Assembly (NCBI GenBank): GCA_021324305.1
Contig: JAJPJI010000026.1
Coordinates: 107,003 to 171,002, forward strand
Length of the DNA: 64,000 nt
Reading direction: 5' to 3'
Source of the DNA: Gammaproteobacteria bacterium
GTDB taxonomy: Bacteria > Pseudomonadota > Gammaproteobacteria > DSM-16500
Shown: piece after piece, positions 1-9,499 of the stretch
Layout of the letters: each line of letters starts with the position of its first letter
Numbering within the stretch: position 1 is the stretch's first letter
Translations under genes and position numbers: made by a program
Notes under the pieces: model-generated
The model's input: the letters and a program-made list of their open reading frames with translations, nothing else
The model's database searches: none
What the model was told of the DNA's origin: nothing

Positions 1-356
1 AACTGGTTCAGAACAGCATTGACTTTGGTGCTCACATCAGATACCGCTTTTAATGGATCATAGTTCAGCAGCAAATTGACATTAATGGTACTTGTGCCGG
101 GCGTACTGCTGGATGTCATGTAATCAATGCCATTCGCCTGGGCAATGGAATTCTCCAATGGCGTCGTGATAAATCCTGCAATGACATCAGGATCGGCGCC
201 AGTGTAGGCCGTTGTGACGGTTACAACAGCATTTTCTGTGAAGGGATATTGCATAATGGGCAGCGAACCTATTGAACGCATCCCCAGTACCAGGATCGTG
301 AGGCTGATCACTGTGGCAAGTACTGGTCTTTTAATAAATAGGTCCGTAAAGTGCAT
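1..356 (-). CDS. RND efflux pump inner-membrane subunit (N-terminal part, runs off the window)
   Basis: Only the first 118 codons lie in the window. The ATG is at 356, 14 bases after the adaptor gene stops. The translated start (MHFTDLFIKRPVLATVISL) is the classic cytoplasmic tip plus first membrane helix of AcrB/MexF-type pumps. It is followed by the periplasmic porter motif around SLPIMQYPF and TTPLENSIAQANGIDYM. RND pumps are proton-driven trimers that expel drugs or other amphiphiles through an adaptor and an outer membrane channel. Those two partners are encoded immediately upstream on the same strand, so this is the third gene of a tripartite operon. Substrate cannot be told from the N-terminus. 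Family assignment is secure; subgroup (AcrB versus MdtB-like) is not. Confidence 0.9.
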   Translation of the reverse strand, partial: MHFTDLFIKRPVLATVISLTILVLGMRSIGSLPIMQYPFTENAVVTVTTAYTGADPDVIAGFITTPLENSIAQANGIDYMTSSSTPGTSTINVNLLLNYDPLKAVSDVSTKVNAVLNQ

Positions 357-370
357 TGTCAATCCTTGAG

Positions 371-1501
371 TTATCTTTCGGCAATTTGTGGCGACGGATT
401 ATCGGTTGGCTGAATGGAATTGTTAATCACAACACGGCTTCCATTCTTGAGTTTGAGCTGTCCACTCGTCACCACTGTCTGTCCTTCCTTCAATCCTTTC
501 AGGATTTGAATCTGGTCACCACGCGCATCCCCAGTGGTCACAAACACCTGGGACACCTTGTAAACTGGTTTGTCTTTGTCATCTTTACCCGCTTGATTCA
601 CAATAAAAACAATATCCCCATAAGGGTTAAAGCTGACAGCCGATTGCGGCAGTGTCAGAAAGCGCTTGGGTTCCCCTGTTGTCACTTCAACTGAGGCATA
701 CATGCCGGGTATCAATTCGAAGTTGGGGTTTGGCAGTGTCGCTTCAATTTCTACGTTACGTGTATTCGTATCCACCAATGGGTCGATGGTAGTGATTTTG
801 CCTGTAAATTTTTGTCCGGGATAGGTATCCGACGTAACATTCACAGACTGACCCAGCTTCAGATATGCCAGTGCCTGCTGCGGCATGTAAAAATCGATAT
901 AGATTGGATCAAGCGTCTGCAATGTCGCGACCTTGTCACCAACATTCAGGTACTGTCCTGGATTGACATAGGAAATTCCGAGTCGTCCATTAAAGGGTGC
1001 GCGTATGGTTTTCTTTTCAACCGTGGCGGCCTGTTGCTCTACCTGACCCATCAGGTTCTTGAGGTTCCATTCATCCGTATCCACGGTCTGTTTGCTGACG
1101 GCATGTACAGCAAACTGCGCTTTATCGCGGCGATAAGTGATCTTAGCAAGCTCAGATTGCGCTTGTAACGCATGTAACTGTCCTTTTTCCGCATCAGCGT
1201 TTAACTGTACCAATACCGTTCCTTCCTTGACTGTTGCACCAGGAGCGAAATATATTTTTTGCACCATCCCGGCGAGTTCCGTTGTGACATTCACACCGAC
1301 GATGGCTCGCAGGCTGCCGACAGCTTTCTGATTTGCTGTCCAGTCGGAATAACCTACTTTCATGGTGGATACGGTCACTGCTGGCGCCTGCATGGTTGCC
1401 ATATAGCGCTTCATCATCAATCCCATGAAAAGCTTGTAGCCAAAAATTCCGCCAAACAGAATACCTAGCGAAATCAGCATGATCACCATGCGCTTTTTCA
1501 T
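371..1501 (-). CDS. RND efflux periplasmic adaptor (membrane fusion protein)
   Basis: 376 residues. An N-terminal hydrophobic anchor (about residues 5-30) is followed by the barrel-sandwich/lipoyl half (VTTELAGMVQKIYFAPGATV), a short alpha-helical hairpin, the second lipoyl half (TIRAPFNGRLGISYVNPGQ), a beta-barrel and a membrane-proximal domain (IPGMYASVEV, LPQSAVSF). This is the normal domain order of the AcrA/MexE family. It bridges the inner-membrane pump to the outer membrane channel. The start ATG at 1501 has a good upstream GAGGAG-type ribosome site about 8 bases away. It lies 12 bases after the channel gene and 14 before the pump gene, so the three are almost certainly co-transcribed. 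It lacks a lipobox and is probably tethered by the N-terminal helix. Confidence 0.92.
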   Translation of the reverse strand: MKKRMVIMLISLGILFGGIFGYKLFMGLMMKRYMATMQAPAVTVSTMKVGYSDWTANQKAVGSLRAIVGVNVTTELAGMVQKIYFAPGATVKEGTVLVQLNADAEKGQLHALQAQSELAKITYRRDKAQFAVHAVSKQTVDTDEWNLKNLMGQVEQQAATVEKKTIRAPFNGRLGISYVNPGQYLNVGDKVATLQTLDPIYIDFYMPQQALAYLKLGQSVNVTSDTYPGQKFTGKITTIDPLVDTNTRNVEIEATLPNPNFELIPGMYASVEVTTGEPKRFLTLPQSAVSFNPYGDIVFIVNQAGKDDKDKPVYKVSQVFVTTGDARGDQIQILKGLKEGQTVVTSGQLKLKNGSRVVINNSIQPTDNPSPQIAER

Positions 1502-1513
1502 GACCGGCTCTCC

Positions 1514-3160
1514 TCACGACCCATTTAAGCACTCCTTTACACACCATGGTTTGTTCCACCAGCCGCCGCCCAATGACTGGAACAGTGCTGCAGTGTCAGA
1601 ATATCGTGCTGCTCTTGCCTGTATGACAGCAATTCGTTGTGTCTCATATTGCTGCTGTGCATTTAATAATGACAGATAACTCGCTCCGCCCAGATTGTAT
1701 TGCCGCTGTGTCAAGTCAAGATTATCACGAGCTGCGATTTCGGCGCGTTTTTGGGCTTTCAATGTTCTCGCGTCAGTTTCCAATGCCCGCAACGTATCCG
1801 CCACATTTTGAAATGCTTGCAAGACAACCTGCCGATACTGGGCACAAGCTTGCTGATAGGCATCCACTGCTTCGCGCTGTTGTGCGAGGAGAGCGCCGCC
1901 ATGAAACACCGGTTGAGTCAGTCCACCGGTAATCGCCCAGACATTGGTGGTCGGGCCAAATAATTTGTTGAGTACTTGCGATTGCCAGCCATAATTACCT
2001 GTTATATTTAACTGTGGGAACAGGTTCGCAGTAGCAACACCAATAGAAGCACTGGCTGCATGCAAGAGCGCCTCTGAAGCACGCACATCGGGACGCTGAC
2101 GCACAAGATTGGATGGCAGACTGACGGGCAGTTTTTCAGGTAGCGTTAAATCATTCAGTTTGATCACAGGAAGAGGTCCGTTTGGATACGTACCCACCAG
2201 CACAGAGAGCGCATGACGTGTTACTGATAGATTTTTTTCCAGAGGCGGCAAGGTAGCGCGAGTCTGGTCAACCAGGGTTTGTTGCGTCAACACATTTTCC
2301 TGGGAAACACCGCCAAGCTTATATTGCTTCTCCAGAATCGATAATTGCTTTTCCTGTGCTGTGATTAACTCATGGGTTGCCTGGATCTGTTCCTGAAATG
2401 ACGCAGCCGACACGGCAGTCGTTACAATATTTGCTGTCAAGGCAAGATAAGCAGCAATGAGTTCAAATTGCTGATAATCGACCTGTGCGCGTAACGCTTC
2501 AATCTGGCGGCGCTGCCCGCCAAAGATGTCCAGCGCATAGGAAACATTGACGGAAGCATTGAACAAATTGAATATCGATGAAGACGAGTTAATACCTTGA
2601 GAGGCCCCCGAAAAGCGCTCACGTTCGCCGGAAAATCCGGCATTAAAAGCCGGGAATAAGGAGTTTCCAATCTGGGCATTCAATGTTTCCTGAGCGACTC
2701 GAAGTGATGCATAAGAAGCGGCGAGATTAGGGTTATTTGCGATTCCTCTTGTAATGAGATTATTAAGTTCTCTGGATTGGAATAAATGCCACCACTCGGC
2801 AGGAATATCTTGTCCGTTGATGAAGGTTTGCGCTACTCCCGCCTTTCCTGCCGAAATTGTATGCACTGTTTTTGCTGGCATGCGTGTTTCTGTGTAGGAT
2901 TGCACATTTGGTTTGGCTGGCGAATGAAAATTGGGTCCCACCATGCATCCACTGATAACCGTACAAGATGACGCAAGAATAACAATACGCTGACATTCAA
3001 TGAATAACCGGTTCAGAAGGCTGCTAGACTGACGGATACCCGTTTTCGCTGGCATGTCATAGAGAGAGTTGATAATCGAGTACTTGCGAACCATATCCCT
3101 GAGTCTTTGCACGTATACGCAATCCCTGCCATTTGAGTCTAGAAACCTGGAAAATCGCAT
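1514..3160 (-). CDS. RND efflux outer membrane factor lipoprotein (NodT/OprM family)
   Basis: 548 codons from the first ATG. The mature part begins at a lipobox (VISGCMVGPNF), then shows the two repeated OEP domains with characteristic stretches such as DIPAEWWHLF, LRQRPDVRASEALLHAA and ALETDARTLKAQ. The family forms the trimeric TolC-like channel of RND efflux systems. The start is uncertain. The first ATG (3160) has a clear AGGAAG ribosome site, but gives a leader of about 70 residues before the lipobox Cys. ATGs at 3094 or 3055 would give a more normal lipoprotein signal, but have poorer ribosome sites. A short perfect inverted repeat (3171-3184) sits just upstream of the first ATG. First gene of the efflux operon. 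Confidence 0.88.
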   Translation of the reverse strand: MRFSRFLDSNGRDCVYVQRLRDMVRKYSIINSLYDMPAKTGIRQSSSLLNRLFIECQRIVILASSCTVISGCMVGPNFHSPAKPNVQSYTETRMPAKTVHTISAGKAGVAQTFINGQDIPAEWWHLFQSRELNNLITRGIANNPNLAASYASLRVAQETLNAQIGNSLFPAFNAGFSGERERFSGASQGINSSSSIFNLFNASVNVSYALDIFGGQRRQIEALRAQVDYQQFELIAAYLALTANIVTTAVSAASFQEQIQATHELITAQEKQLSILEKQYKLGGVSQENVLTQQTLVDQTRATLPPLEKNLSVTRHALSVLVGTYPNGPLPVIKLNDLTLPEKLPVSLPSNLVRQRPDVRASEALLHAASASIGVATANLFPQLNITGNYGWQSQVLNKLFGPTTNVWAITGGLTQPVFHGGALLAQQREAVDAYQQACAQYRQVVLQAFQNVADTLRALETDARTLKAQKRAEIAARDNLDLTQRQYNLGGASYLSLLNAQQQYETQRIAVIQARAARYSDTAALFQSLGGGWWNKPWCVKECLNGS

Positions 3161-3170
3161 TGGTATCTTC

Positions 3171-3184
3171 CTGCCGCACGGCAG
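3171..3184. repeat. Short perfect inverted repeat upstream of the efflux operon
   Basis: CTGCCG and CGGCAG are separated by two bases. The repeat lies directly next to the AGGAAG ribosome site of the outer membrane factor gene. It could be an operator or an mRNA hairpin that affects initiation. It is too short to decide which. Confidence 0.35.
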
Positions 3185-3253
3185 GGTTTATGCGATCAAT
3201 CTAGCATATCTTGCTATTCAGGCAAAGCACAGGCGTATGGTTTGTGATTCTTA

Positions 3254-4741
3254 TCATTTCGTGTGAATCACCCTGTCAATGGCGCTTTTCCATCCCTGAT
3301 ATAATCTGTCTCTGTGGCTGTCAGACATCTGGGGAGAAAAACACGCATTCATTTGCCATAATTCTGCAATTTGCTCGAGCGAATCATACATGCCAATCTG
3401 CAATCCAGCGAGGTAGGCCGCACCCAATGCTGTCGTTTCTATGCAAATCGGACGATGCACTTCCAGATCAAGTATATCTGACAAAAACTGCAGTAACCAG
3501 TTATTCGCTACCATGCCGCCATCAACACGCAAGGCACTGATTCCAGCACCGCTATCAGCTGTCATGGCATCCAATAAATCCCGCGTTTGATAGCCAACAT
3601 TCTCAAGCGCCGCACGAACAATATGTTCCCGGCCGCTGTTCCTGGTTAGTCCCAATAAAGCACCCCTGGCATCCGGATCCCAATAAGGAGCTCCCAGGCC
3701 TGTAAATGCTGGCACCAGATAAACACCTTCGGTATTGGAGACATTGTTAGCGAGTGTCTCGGTTTCAGCGGCCGTCGTAATCAGCTTTAATGTATCGCGC
3801 AGCCATTTGATGGTGACGCCCGCAGAAAAAATACTCCCCTCCAGTCCATAAGCAACCTGATTATCAATACGATAGGCAACCGTTGATAACAACTTGTTTG
3901 TTGACTGCATCACTTTGGAACCCGTATTCAGCAACATGAAACAGCCTGTTCCATAAGTTGCCTTTACCATGCCGGGTCGAAAACAAGCCTGACCAATAGT
4001 TGCTGCCTGTTGATCACCCGCCATACCGGTAATAGGAATCTTCATCCCCAATATTTTTTCATCCAGTTCGCCAAAATCTGCTGTATTATCCAATACCTCT
4101 GGTAACATATGGCGAGGAATATTCAGTTCTCTCAATATTTCCTCGTCCCATTCCTGCGCATGAATATTGAATAGCAAGGTACGCGCAGCGTTGGTCGCAT
4201 CCGTGGCATGTGATCGTCCATTCGTCAATTTCCACAACAAGAATGTGTCCACTGTGCCAAATAATAATTCGCCCCGCTCAGCTTTCTCACGCGCGCCATG
4301 CACGTGATTTAATATCCACAATATTTTCGTGGCTGAAAAATAGGGATCCAGCAACAATCCGGTACGTTCATACATGATTTTTGCAACCCGGGTTTGTGAT
4401 AGCTGCCTGCAGAGGTCACTGGTTCGCCGATCTTGCCAGACTATCGCCGGATAAACCGGAACACCAGACTGCCTGTCCCAGATGATAGTGGTTTCACGCT
4501 GGTTAGATATGCCAATAGCAGCAATCGATCTGGGTGAAAGGCCTTTTTTGTTCAAGGCTTCACGGCAGCATTCCACCGTATTATTGAACATTTCAACTGG
4601 ATCCTGCTCTACCCAGCCGTCATTTGGAAAATACTGATTCAATGCGATTTCATGCTGGCTGACAAGATTTCCGGCACGATCAAAAATGATGGCACGGCTG
4701 TTGGTTGTACCCTGATCGATGGAAAGTAAATAATGCTGCAT
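3254..4741 (-). CDS. glpK: Glycerol kinase
   Basis: 495 residues, the usual length of GlpK. It phosphorylates glycerol with ATP to sn-glycerol 3-phosphate in the cytoplasm. FGGY-family features are clear: the phosphate-loop DQGTTNSRAI at residues 9-18, the substrate region GWVEQDP near residue 43, WQDRRTSDLC, the GMAGDQQAAT motif, GLEGSIFSAG and the C-terminal ALRVDGGMVANNWLLQF. The start at 4741 gives the canonical MQHYLLSIDQ N-terminus. No glpF, glpD or glpR neighbour is visible, so it stands alone here. An isolated glycerol kinase fits an organism that can use host-derived glycerol, which is inference. Confidence 0.97.
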   Translation of the reverse strand: MQHYLLSIDQGTTNSRAIIFDRAGNLVSQHEIALNQYFPNDGWVEQDPVEMFNNTVECCREALNKKGLSPRSIAAIGISNQRETTIIWDRQSGVPVYPAIVWQDRRTSDLCRQLSQTRVAKIMYERTGLLLDPYFSATKILWILNHVHGAREKAERGELLFGTVDTFLLWKLTNGRSHATDATNAARTLLFNIHAQEWDEEILRELNIPRHMLPEVLDNTADFGELDEKILGMKIPITGMAGDQQAATIGQACFRPGMVKATYGTGCFMLLNTGSKVMQSTNKLLSTVAYRIDNQVAYGLEGSIFSAGVTIKWLRDTLKLITTAAETETLANNVSNTEGVYLVPAFTGLGAPYWDPDARGALLGLTRNSGREHIVRAALENVGYQTRDLLDAMTADSGAGISALRVDGGMVANNWLLQFLSDILDLEVHRPICIETTALGAAYLAGLQIGMYDSLEQIAELWQMNACFSPQMSDSHRDRLYQGWKSAIDRVIHTK

Positions 4742-4838
4742 GCTGATTCCTCAATAGTTCGCGGTCAGGAGCCATATACTCTGCATTTTTGATGCAAGTT
4801 GCAAGGCGGAACCCATGAACCATCATTCAAGCACAGAA

Positions 4839-5336
4839 TCACTTGTTCTTTGCATATAAGCTATGCCGTTTATGCCATTCCTCTATGGATTCTTCAGGGT
4901 ATCTGGCAAAGCAGATTTCATGTTTACCCTGCGGAATCTCACACCAGTTAGCTGCAAAATCCAGCATGATACGTACATGCTCGGGTGGTTTGGGAAGAGG
5001 TGTATCGATGGCAGAGGCAAACGGATGAACCAATTCCGGCCAGCTTTTATCAAATATCCATAAACAGCTGGCACAATGTTTGCAGAAATGACGTTGGCCA
5101 GTACTGCGTATTCGCCGGTTTTGTCTTGTTCTGCCCATGACCGCACGATAAATTTGCACGTGCTTCATGCCTTTTACTTTTAATGTGTCAGATTGTCCCA
5201 TGATATTGATTGCGTAACCGCCGCCACCTGCTGTTTTTCGACAAATGGAGCAATAGCAGAGCATGAATGGATACGGCGTAGAGGATTCAACTTCAAATTG
5301 AACCGATTTGCAGTGACACGATCCTTTCAGTTTCAT
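4839..5336 (-). CDS. GFA family zinc protein (glutathione-dependent formaldehyde-activating enzyme-like)
   Basis: 165 residues from the ATG at 5336, chosen because an AAAGGA ribosome site precedes it by about 6 bases; a longer in-frame extension to 5387 has no support. The N-terminal SCHCKSVQFEV, the CYCSICRKTAGGGGY segment (Cys27, Cys29, Cys32) and the HFCKHCASCLW segment (Cys85, Cys88, Cys91) are the zinc-binding signatures of the GFA/CENP-V fold. The family includes Gfa, reported to speed formation of S-hydroxymethylglutathione, but many members have unknown substrates and no formaldehyde dehydrogenase gene is adjacent. Family call is good; function is open. Confidence 0.85.
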   Translation of the reverse strand: MKLKGSCHCKSVQFEVESSTPYPFMLCYCSICRKTAGGGGYAINIMGQSDTLKVKGMKHVQIYRAVMGRTRQNRRIRSTGQRHFCKHCASCLWIFDKSWPELVHPFASAIDTPLPKPPEHVRIMLDFAANWCEIPQGKHEICFARYPEESIEEWHKRHSLYAKNK

Positions 5337-5588
5337 GACATTCCTTTTTAAACAATATTGAATATCCCTGTTATCCTGTCTCGTCATCCTGATGACAATC
5401 CACGCAAGATGCCTTGTGCAAACATGGCTAGTCGAGCGCTATCCGGTATAGCTCATCCTATATATGTCAATAGCAAATTGTTGCATGATCTTACCATGAT
5501 TTTCAGCTGACAATGCTGAGTAACGCGAGAAATAATATGAATTAATGCAGCCACTCATTAATGCAATTGTGCTGATTTATCACCCTGA

Positions 5589-6233
5589 TCAGGAGTGGAA
5601 TACATGCGTCAATAAATGATCCTGGTATTGCCGAAGATAATGCATTCTTGTCTGCTCATCGGCATTCATGACCCCATAAGCAATAAATGGAGTGACCGGT
5701 GTCAACCCGGCAAAACGCAATGTATGATGGATGGGTTTGAGATATTGAGAAATTTCTCCGTGCATGCTGTTAACCTGATAGCTGCTAGCGGGTGATTGAG
5801 TAGTCAGAGATAACATGGCACGACGCGGCTTTAGTAAGCCTGTCTCAAACCATTTGTCTTTATCGTATGCAAAGCCGCTGGCCAGAACCCTGTCTAGCCA
5901 GCCTTTCATTATCGCCGGCATACCAAACCACCATAACGGAAACTGAAAAATCACCGTATCACACCATGCCAATTTCTGTTGTTCTGCCGTAATGTCATCC
6001 GCAAGCTGATTGTTTTCATATGCCTGACGCTGCAAGACACCATATTGACGGGATGTATTATCATGAACTTGTTTGAAATCACCCCAGTCAGCGACAGGAT
6101 TGAAATGCATTTGATACAAATCGGAAATTTTTACTTCATGCTGATGTTCTTCAAATACATCTAATGCGGCTTTCATTAAAGCCGCATTAAATGATGATGG
6201 CTCCATATGAGCATATACAAGAAATATCTTCAT
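5589..6233 (-). CDS. NAD(P)H-dependent quinone oxidoreductase, flavodoxin-like fold (KefF/MdaB type)
   Basis: 214 residues from the ATG at 6233, which gives the family-typical start MKIFLVYAHMEPSSFNAAL. The PLWWFGMPAIMKGWLDRVL stretch is the hallmark of the NQO1/MdaB/KefF flavodoxin-fold group, where it contacts FMN or FAD. Such enzymes perform two-electron reduction of quinones, protecting against redox cycling, and KefF also gates a potassium efflux channel. No kef channel is next to it, so a quinone reductase role is more likely. The 5' extension to 6398 overlaps the neighbouring gene and is not coding-like. No strong ribosome site is visible. Confidence 0.87.
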   Translation of the reverse strand: MKIFLVYAHMEPSSFNAALMKAALDVFEEHQHEVKISDLYQMHFNPVADWGDFKQVHDNTSRQYGVLQRQAYENNQLADDITAEQQKLAWCDTVIFQFPLWWFGMPAIMKGWLDRVLASGFAYDKDKWFETGLLKPRRAMLSLTTQSPASSYQVNSMHGEISQYLKPIHHTLRFAGLTPVTPFIAYGVMNADEQTRMHYLRQYQDHLLTHVFHS

Positions 6234-6249
6234 CGGATATATTTTACCA

Positions 6250-6561
6250 TCACGGAGAAGTTGCGATATCCAGCATGGCCTTACGGGCTTCTGGACCATA
6301 AAAAACGCCGCCGACCGGAACCGCGCCTTGAATGGCTTCAGATACCCTGGCAATCCAGACAGGCCCAAAACCGCCGCAGAGTTCAATACACTGCACACCT
6401 TCAGCTACCAGGCTTTTGGCTACTTCTAGCACCTGTTCTTTCTTGCTCATATCTATACCTATGGCCTTGAATCGGCAGGTATCCGATTCCATGACACTAA
6501 TGTGTTGATTCTTATCAAACCCGGGAGACAGGAAAATAAATCCCCAATGACGAAATGCCAT
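6250..6561 (-). CDS. Small conserved protein, DUF6506-like
   Basis: 103 residues, starting after a GAGGA ribosome site 5-6 bases upstream. The start (MAFRHWGFIFLSPGF) and the Gly-rich centre (CIELCGGFGPVWIARVSEAI, VPVGGVFYGPEA) resemble a small conserved protein family annotated as DUF6506. The family has no established function that I know. It sits 16 bases upstream of the quinone reductase on the same strand, so the two are probably co-transcribed. The alternating strand/helix pattern suggests a compact soluble domain. The family name is from memory and could be wrong. Confidence 0.65.
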   Translation of the reverse strand: MAFRHWGFIFLSPGFDKNQHISVMESDTCRFKAIGIDMSKKEQVLEVAKSLVAEGVQCIELCGGFGPVWIARVSEAIQGAVPVGGVFYGPEARKAMLDIATSP

Positions 6562-6686
6562 AAAATCCTCTTTGTAGTTTTTGTAAAATGGTCTGATTAA
6601 TATAGCTCAAACAGGAAAATCGGAACAAGCATTAATATGCCTGCTCGAAATCGCCCTACCTCTGGATGTAAAAATATGAAAATGAT

Positions 6687-7172
6687 TCAATCATGTGGCT
6701 TTTTGCGTACATAGAGTGTCTTTACCACACTTGCAACAACGACTCCATCCTGGTCAATCAAATCCACGCTTTTGTCAAAAATAAACTTCTCATTCGTATC
6801 GGCCTGATTTCGTATCGCCTGAATTTCGTCGGCAGCAAACTGAAAAACCGCGGTCAACTTTCCACGACCTGGTTTTTTAAACTCGATATAAGCCGCCTTG
6901 TCCCATACAATGTAATCTCTGCCTAATTTTTTCAGGAGAATAAGCATATAAAAAGGATCTGTCATGGCATACATGGATCCGCCAAAATGCGTGCCTACCA
7001 GATTTTTGCAATACCAGTGCAGCTTTATAGTGACCTCTATATAGCCAAAATCGGCAGCAATTTTTCTCACACTGATGCCTGTTCCCAGGTAGGGCGGCCA
7101 AATATTGATAAAAAATCTTAACAGCCACGCAGGAAGACGGTCTGGCCAGCGCCGTGCATATTTGATAATCAT
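6687..7172 (-). CDS. DUF4442-type hotdog-fold protein (possible acyl-CoA thioesterase)
   Basis: 161 residues. The central stretch CKNLVGTHFGGSMYAMTDPF is typical of DUF4442/PaaI-like hotdog proteins, where the HFGG region forms the acyl-CoA pocket. The N-terminal third (WLLRFFINIWPPYLGTGI) matches the helix-rich lead-in of the DUF4442 family. Such proteins are thought to hydrolyse or bind acyl-CoA thioesters, but the exact substrate is unknown. An AGGAAA ribosome site lies about 9 bases before the ATG. It follows copA on the same strand with a 33-base gap. No functional link to copper is evident. Confidence 0.78.
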   Translation of the reverse strand: MIIKYARRWPDRLPAWLLRFFINIWPPYLGTGISVRKIAADFGYIEVTIKLHWYCKNLVGTHFGGSMYAMTDPFYMLILLKKLGRDYIVWDKAAYIEFKKPGRGKLTAVFQFAADEIQAIRNQADTNEKFIFDKSVDLIDQDGVVVASVVKTLYVRKKPHD

Positions 7173-7205
7173 GAAAATAATTTCCTATAAAACATGATTC
7201 CTTGA

Positions 7206-9428
7206 CTAGCCTGCAAGTGAAATGTTCCGCAAGCGAAATGCATTGGCTATCACCGACACGGAACTCAGGCTCATGGCCGCTGCAGCAATAATGGGACTTA
7301 ACAACAAACCTGTCCATGGATATAAAATACCTGCCGCAATCGGGATACAAAGCAAATTATATATAAATGCCAAAAAAAGATTTTGCCGTATGTTGCGCAT
7401 TACCTGCTTACTCAATTGACGTGCGCGTACAATGCCAAGCAAGTCACCTTTTACCAGCGTGATACTAGCGCTTTGCATCGCGATATCTGTCCCGGTGCCC
7501 ATCGCAATGCCAATATCTGCTGCAGACAAGGCAGCTGCATCATTGATACCATCGCCAGCCATCGCGACAATATAACCATCGAGACGATATTTTTTGACTA
7601 TTTCCGTTTTCTGGTGAGGCAGCACCTCTGCTTCGATAGATGATATATCCAGTTTTTCAGCGATGGCTTGAGCAGTGATTCGATTATCGCCGGTAACCAT
7701 CACTACCTGCATTCCTTCGTCGCGCAGCATCTTAAGTGCTCGAGGTGTGCTCTGTTTTACCGGATCGGACACGCTGATGATCCCGGCAATGCGGTCTTCT
7801 GTCACAACAAACATTACCGTTTCACCTTGATGGCGCAGCTGATCCGCTTTCTCGGCAAACTGCCCGGGCTGGAGATTTAACAGCTCAAGCAGATGGATAT
7901 TGCCCAGCGCAGCGCGTTTTTGATTGATGACACCGGTTATTCCCTTGCCAATTTCAGCATGAAAACCGACGGAATCAGGAATATTGATTTTCCTCTCTCT
8001 TGCCGCCTGCATGATGGCATTCGCAAGCGGGTGCTCGCTGCTGCGTTCCAGACTGGCTGCAATGGATAAAATTTCAGTCTCCGTAAAACCAGCATCAGCG
8101 TATATCCTGGTCACGACAGGCTTGCCTGCTGTCAACGTTCCCGTCTTGTCGATCAGCAGCATATTAACCTTTTCAAAACGCTCCAGACTTTCTGCATTCT
8201 TAATGAGCACACCAGCCTGGGCACCGCGTCCCATTCCAACCATTATTGACATGGGCGTTGCCAAACCCAGAGCGCATGGACATGCCACAATTAATACCGA
8301 GATAGCTGAAATCAATCCATAAGTCATCGCTGGCGAAGGGCCGATAGCCATCCACACCAGGAATGTAATGACCGCGACTAAAATCACGGCCGGCACAAAA
8401 TAACTCGATATGAGATCCGCCAGACGCTGGATCGGCGCACGTGAACGTTGTGCTTCCGCAACCTGCCTGACTATTTGCGCAAGCATGGTTTTGCTGCCAA
8501 CGTGCTCAGCACGCATCACAAAGCTGCCTGACAAATTCATGGTGCCGCCAATAACGGCTGCACCAGCTTCTTTTTCGACAGGTATTGATTCGCCAGTTAT
8601 CATGGACTCGTCTATTGAACTGTGTCCTTCCGTTATCATCCCATCTACCGGAATTTTTTCTCCCGGACGTACACGCAGCAAATCATTTGTGTGAACCTGA
8701 TCCAGTGAAATTTCCATATCAGTATCTTTTCCAGTCACTTTACGGGCCATTTTTGGTGCGAGGTCCAGCAAGGCGCGCAGCGCACTGCCGGTTTTTTCAC
8801 GCCCGCGTATTTCCAATACCTGCCCCATCAATACCAGTGCGGTGATTGCAGATGCTGCTTCAAAATACAGGTACACCTCGCCTTTCATACCGCGAAATGC
8901 CGGTGGAAACAGATCAGGGAATAACAGCCCAATCAGGCTATAGCCATATGCCACCGTTATACCCAGTGCAATTAATGAAAACATATTCAGACTGCGCTGA
9001 ATCAGGGAAAACCATGCGCGTTGCAGAAGCGGCCAGCCGCACCAAAAAATCACTGGCGTCGCCAATATGAATTGTGCCCATGACGAAACATGCAGAGGAA
9101 TCAAGTCTACCAGCTGCGAGACACCAGGGATATCCATGCCCATCGTCAAAAACAATACCGGCAGTGTTAAAACAACACTCACCCAAAATCGTCGTGACAT
9201 GTCTATTAATTCTTCATTTGGTCCGACTTCCGCTGATATCATTTTCGGTTCCAGTGACATGCCGCAGATTGGACAAGATCCGGGTCCTGACTGAATGATT
9301 TCAGGATGCATGGGACATGTATACAAGGCATTACTGTCAACAGGGGTATCAGCCTTTGCATGCTCATGTTTGTGCTGTGCATGACAGCAGCTTTTGTCAG
9401 GTGATTTTTCCGGATTGTTTGTACTCAT
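7206..9428 (-). CDS. copA: Copper-exporting P1B-type ATPase
   Basis: 740 residues from the ATG at 9428, preferred over the ATG at 9446 because AAGGA lies 6 bases before it. The N-terminus is His/Cys-rich ([10 protein letters not shown]), followed by a heavy-metal-binding YHS-like module with TCPMHPE (37-43) and CPICGM (52-57). Membrane helices then carry the CPC metal site (about 383-385). The phosphorylation loop has DKTGT (Asp about 427), SSEHPLANA and [10 protein letters not shown]. The last helices carry IYN and MSLSSVSV, the signature of Cu+ pumps (IB-1 group). It ejects Cu+ from the cytoplasm using ATP. It is divergent from sodC across about 70 bases, which suggests joint copper or oxidative-stress handling. 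Confidence 0.93.
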   Translation of the reverse strand: MSTNNPEKSPDKSCCHAQHKHEHAKADTPVDSNALYTCPMHPEIIQSGPGSCPICGMSLEPKMISAEVGPNEELIDMSRRFWVSVVLTLPVLFLTMGMDIPGVSQLVDLIPLHVSSWAQFILATPVIFWCGWPLLQRAWFSLIQRSLNMFSLIALGITVAYGYSLIGLLFPDLFPPAFRGMKGEVYLYFEAASAITALVLMGQVLEIRGREKTGSALRALLDLAPKMARKVTGKDTDMEISLDQVHTNDLLRVRPGEKIPVDGMITEGHSSIDESMITGESIPVEKEAGAAVIGGTMNLSGSFVMRAEHVGSKTMLAQIVRQVAEAQRSRAPIQRLADLISSYFVPAVILVAVITFLVWMAIGPSPAMTYGLISAISVLIVACPCALGLATPMSIMVGMGRGAQAGVLIKNAESLERFEKVNMLLIDKTGTLTAGKPVVTRIYADAGFTETEILSIAASLERSSEHPLANAIMQAARERKINIPDSVGFHAEIGKGITGVINQKRAALGNIHLLELLNLQPGQFAEKADQLRHQGETVMFVVTEDRIAGIISVSDPVKQSTPRALKMLRDEGMQVVMVTGDNRITAQAIAEKLDISSIEAEVLPHQKTEIVKKYRLDGYIVAMAGDGINDAAALSAADIGIAMGTGTDIAMQSASITLVKGDLLGIVRARQLSKQVMRNIRQNLFLAFIYNLLCIPIAAGILYPWTGLLLSPIIAAAAMSLSSVSVIANAFRLRNISLAG

Positions 9429-9499
9429 ACCGTATCCTTGTTGCATTCATTATATTTGAGCCTGTAAGCTATATCCTAAGTTATCAGGAGGATTAACAT

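Noticed and set aside
6234..6398. N-terminal extension of the quinone reductase.
   Set aside because: It overlaps the DUF6506-like gene in another frame and lacks similarity to the family. The internal ATG gives the canonical MKIFLVYAH start.
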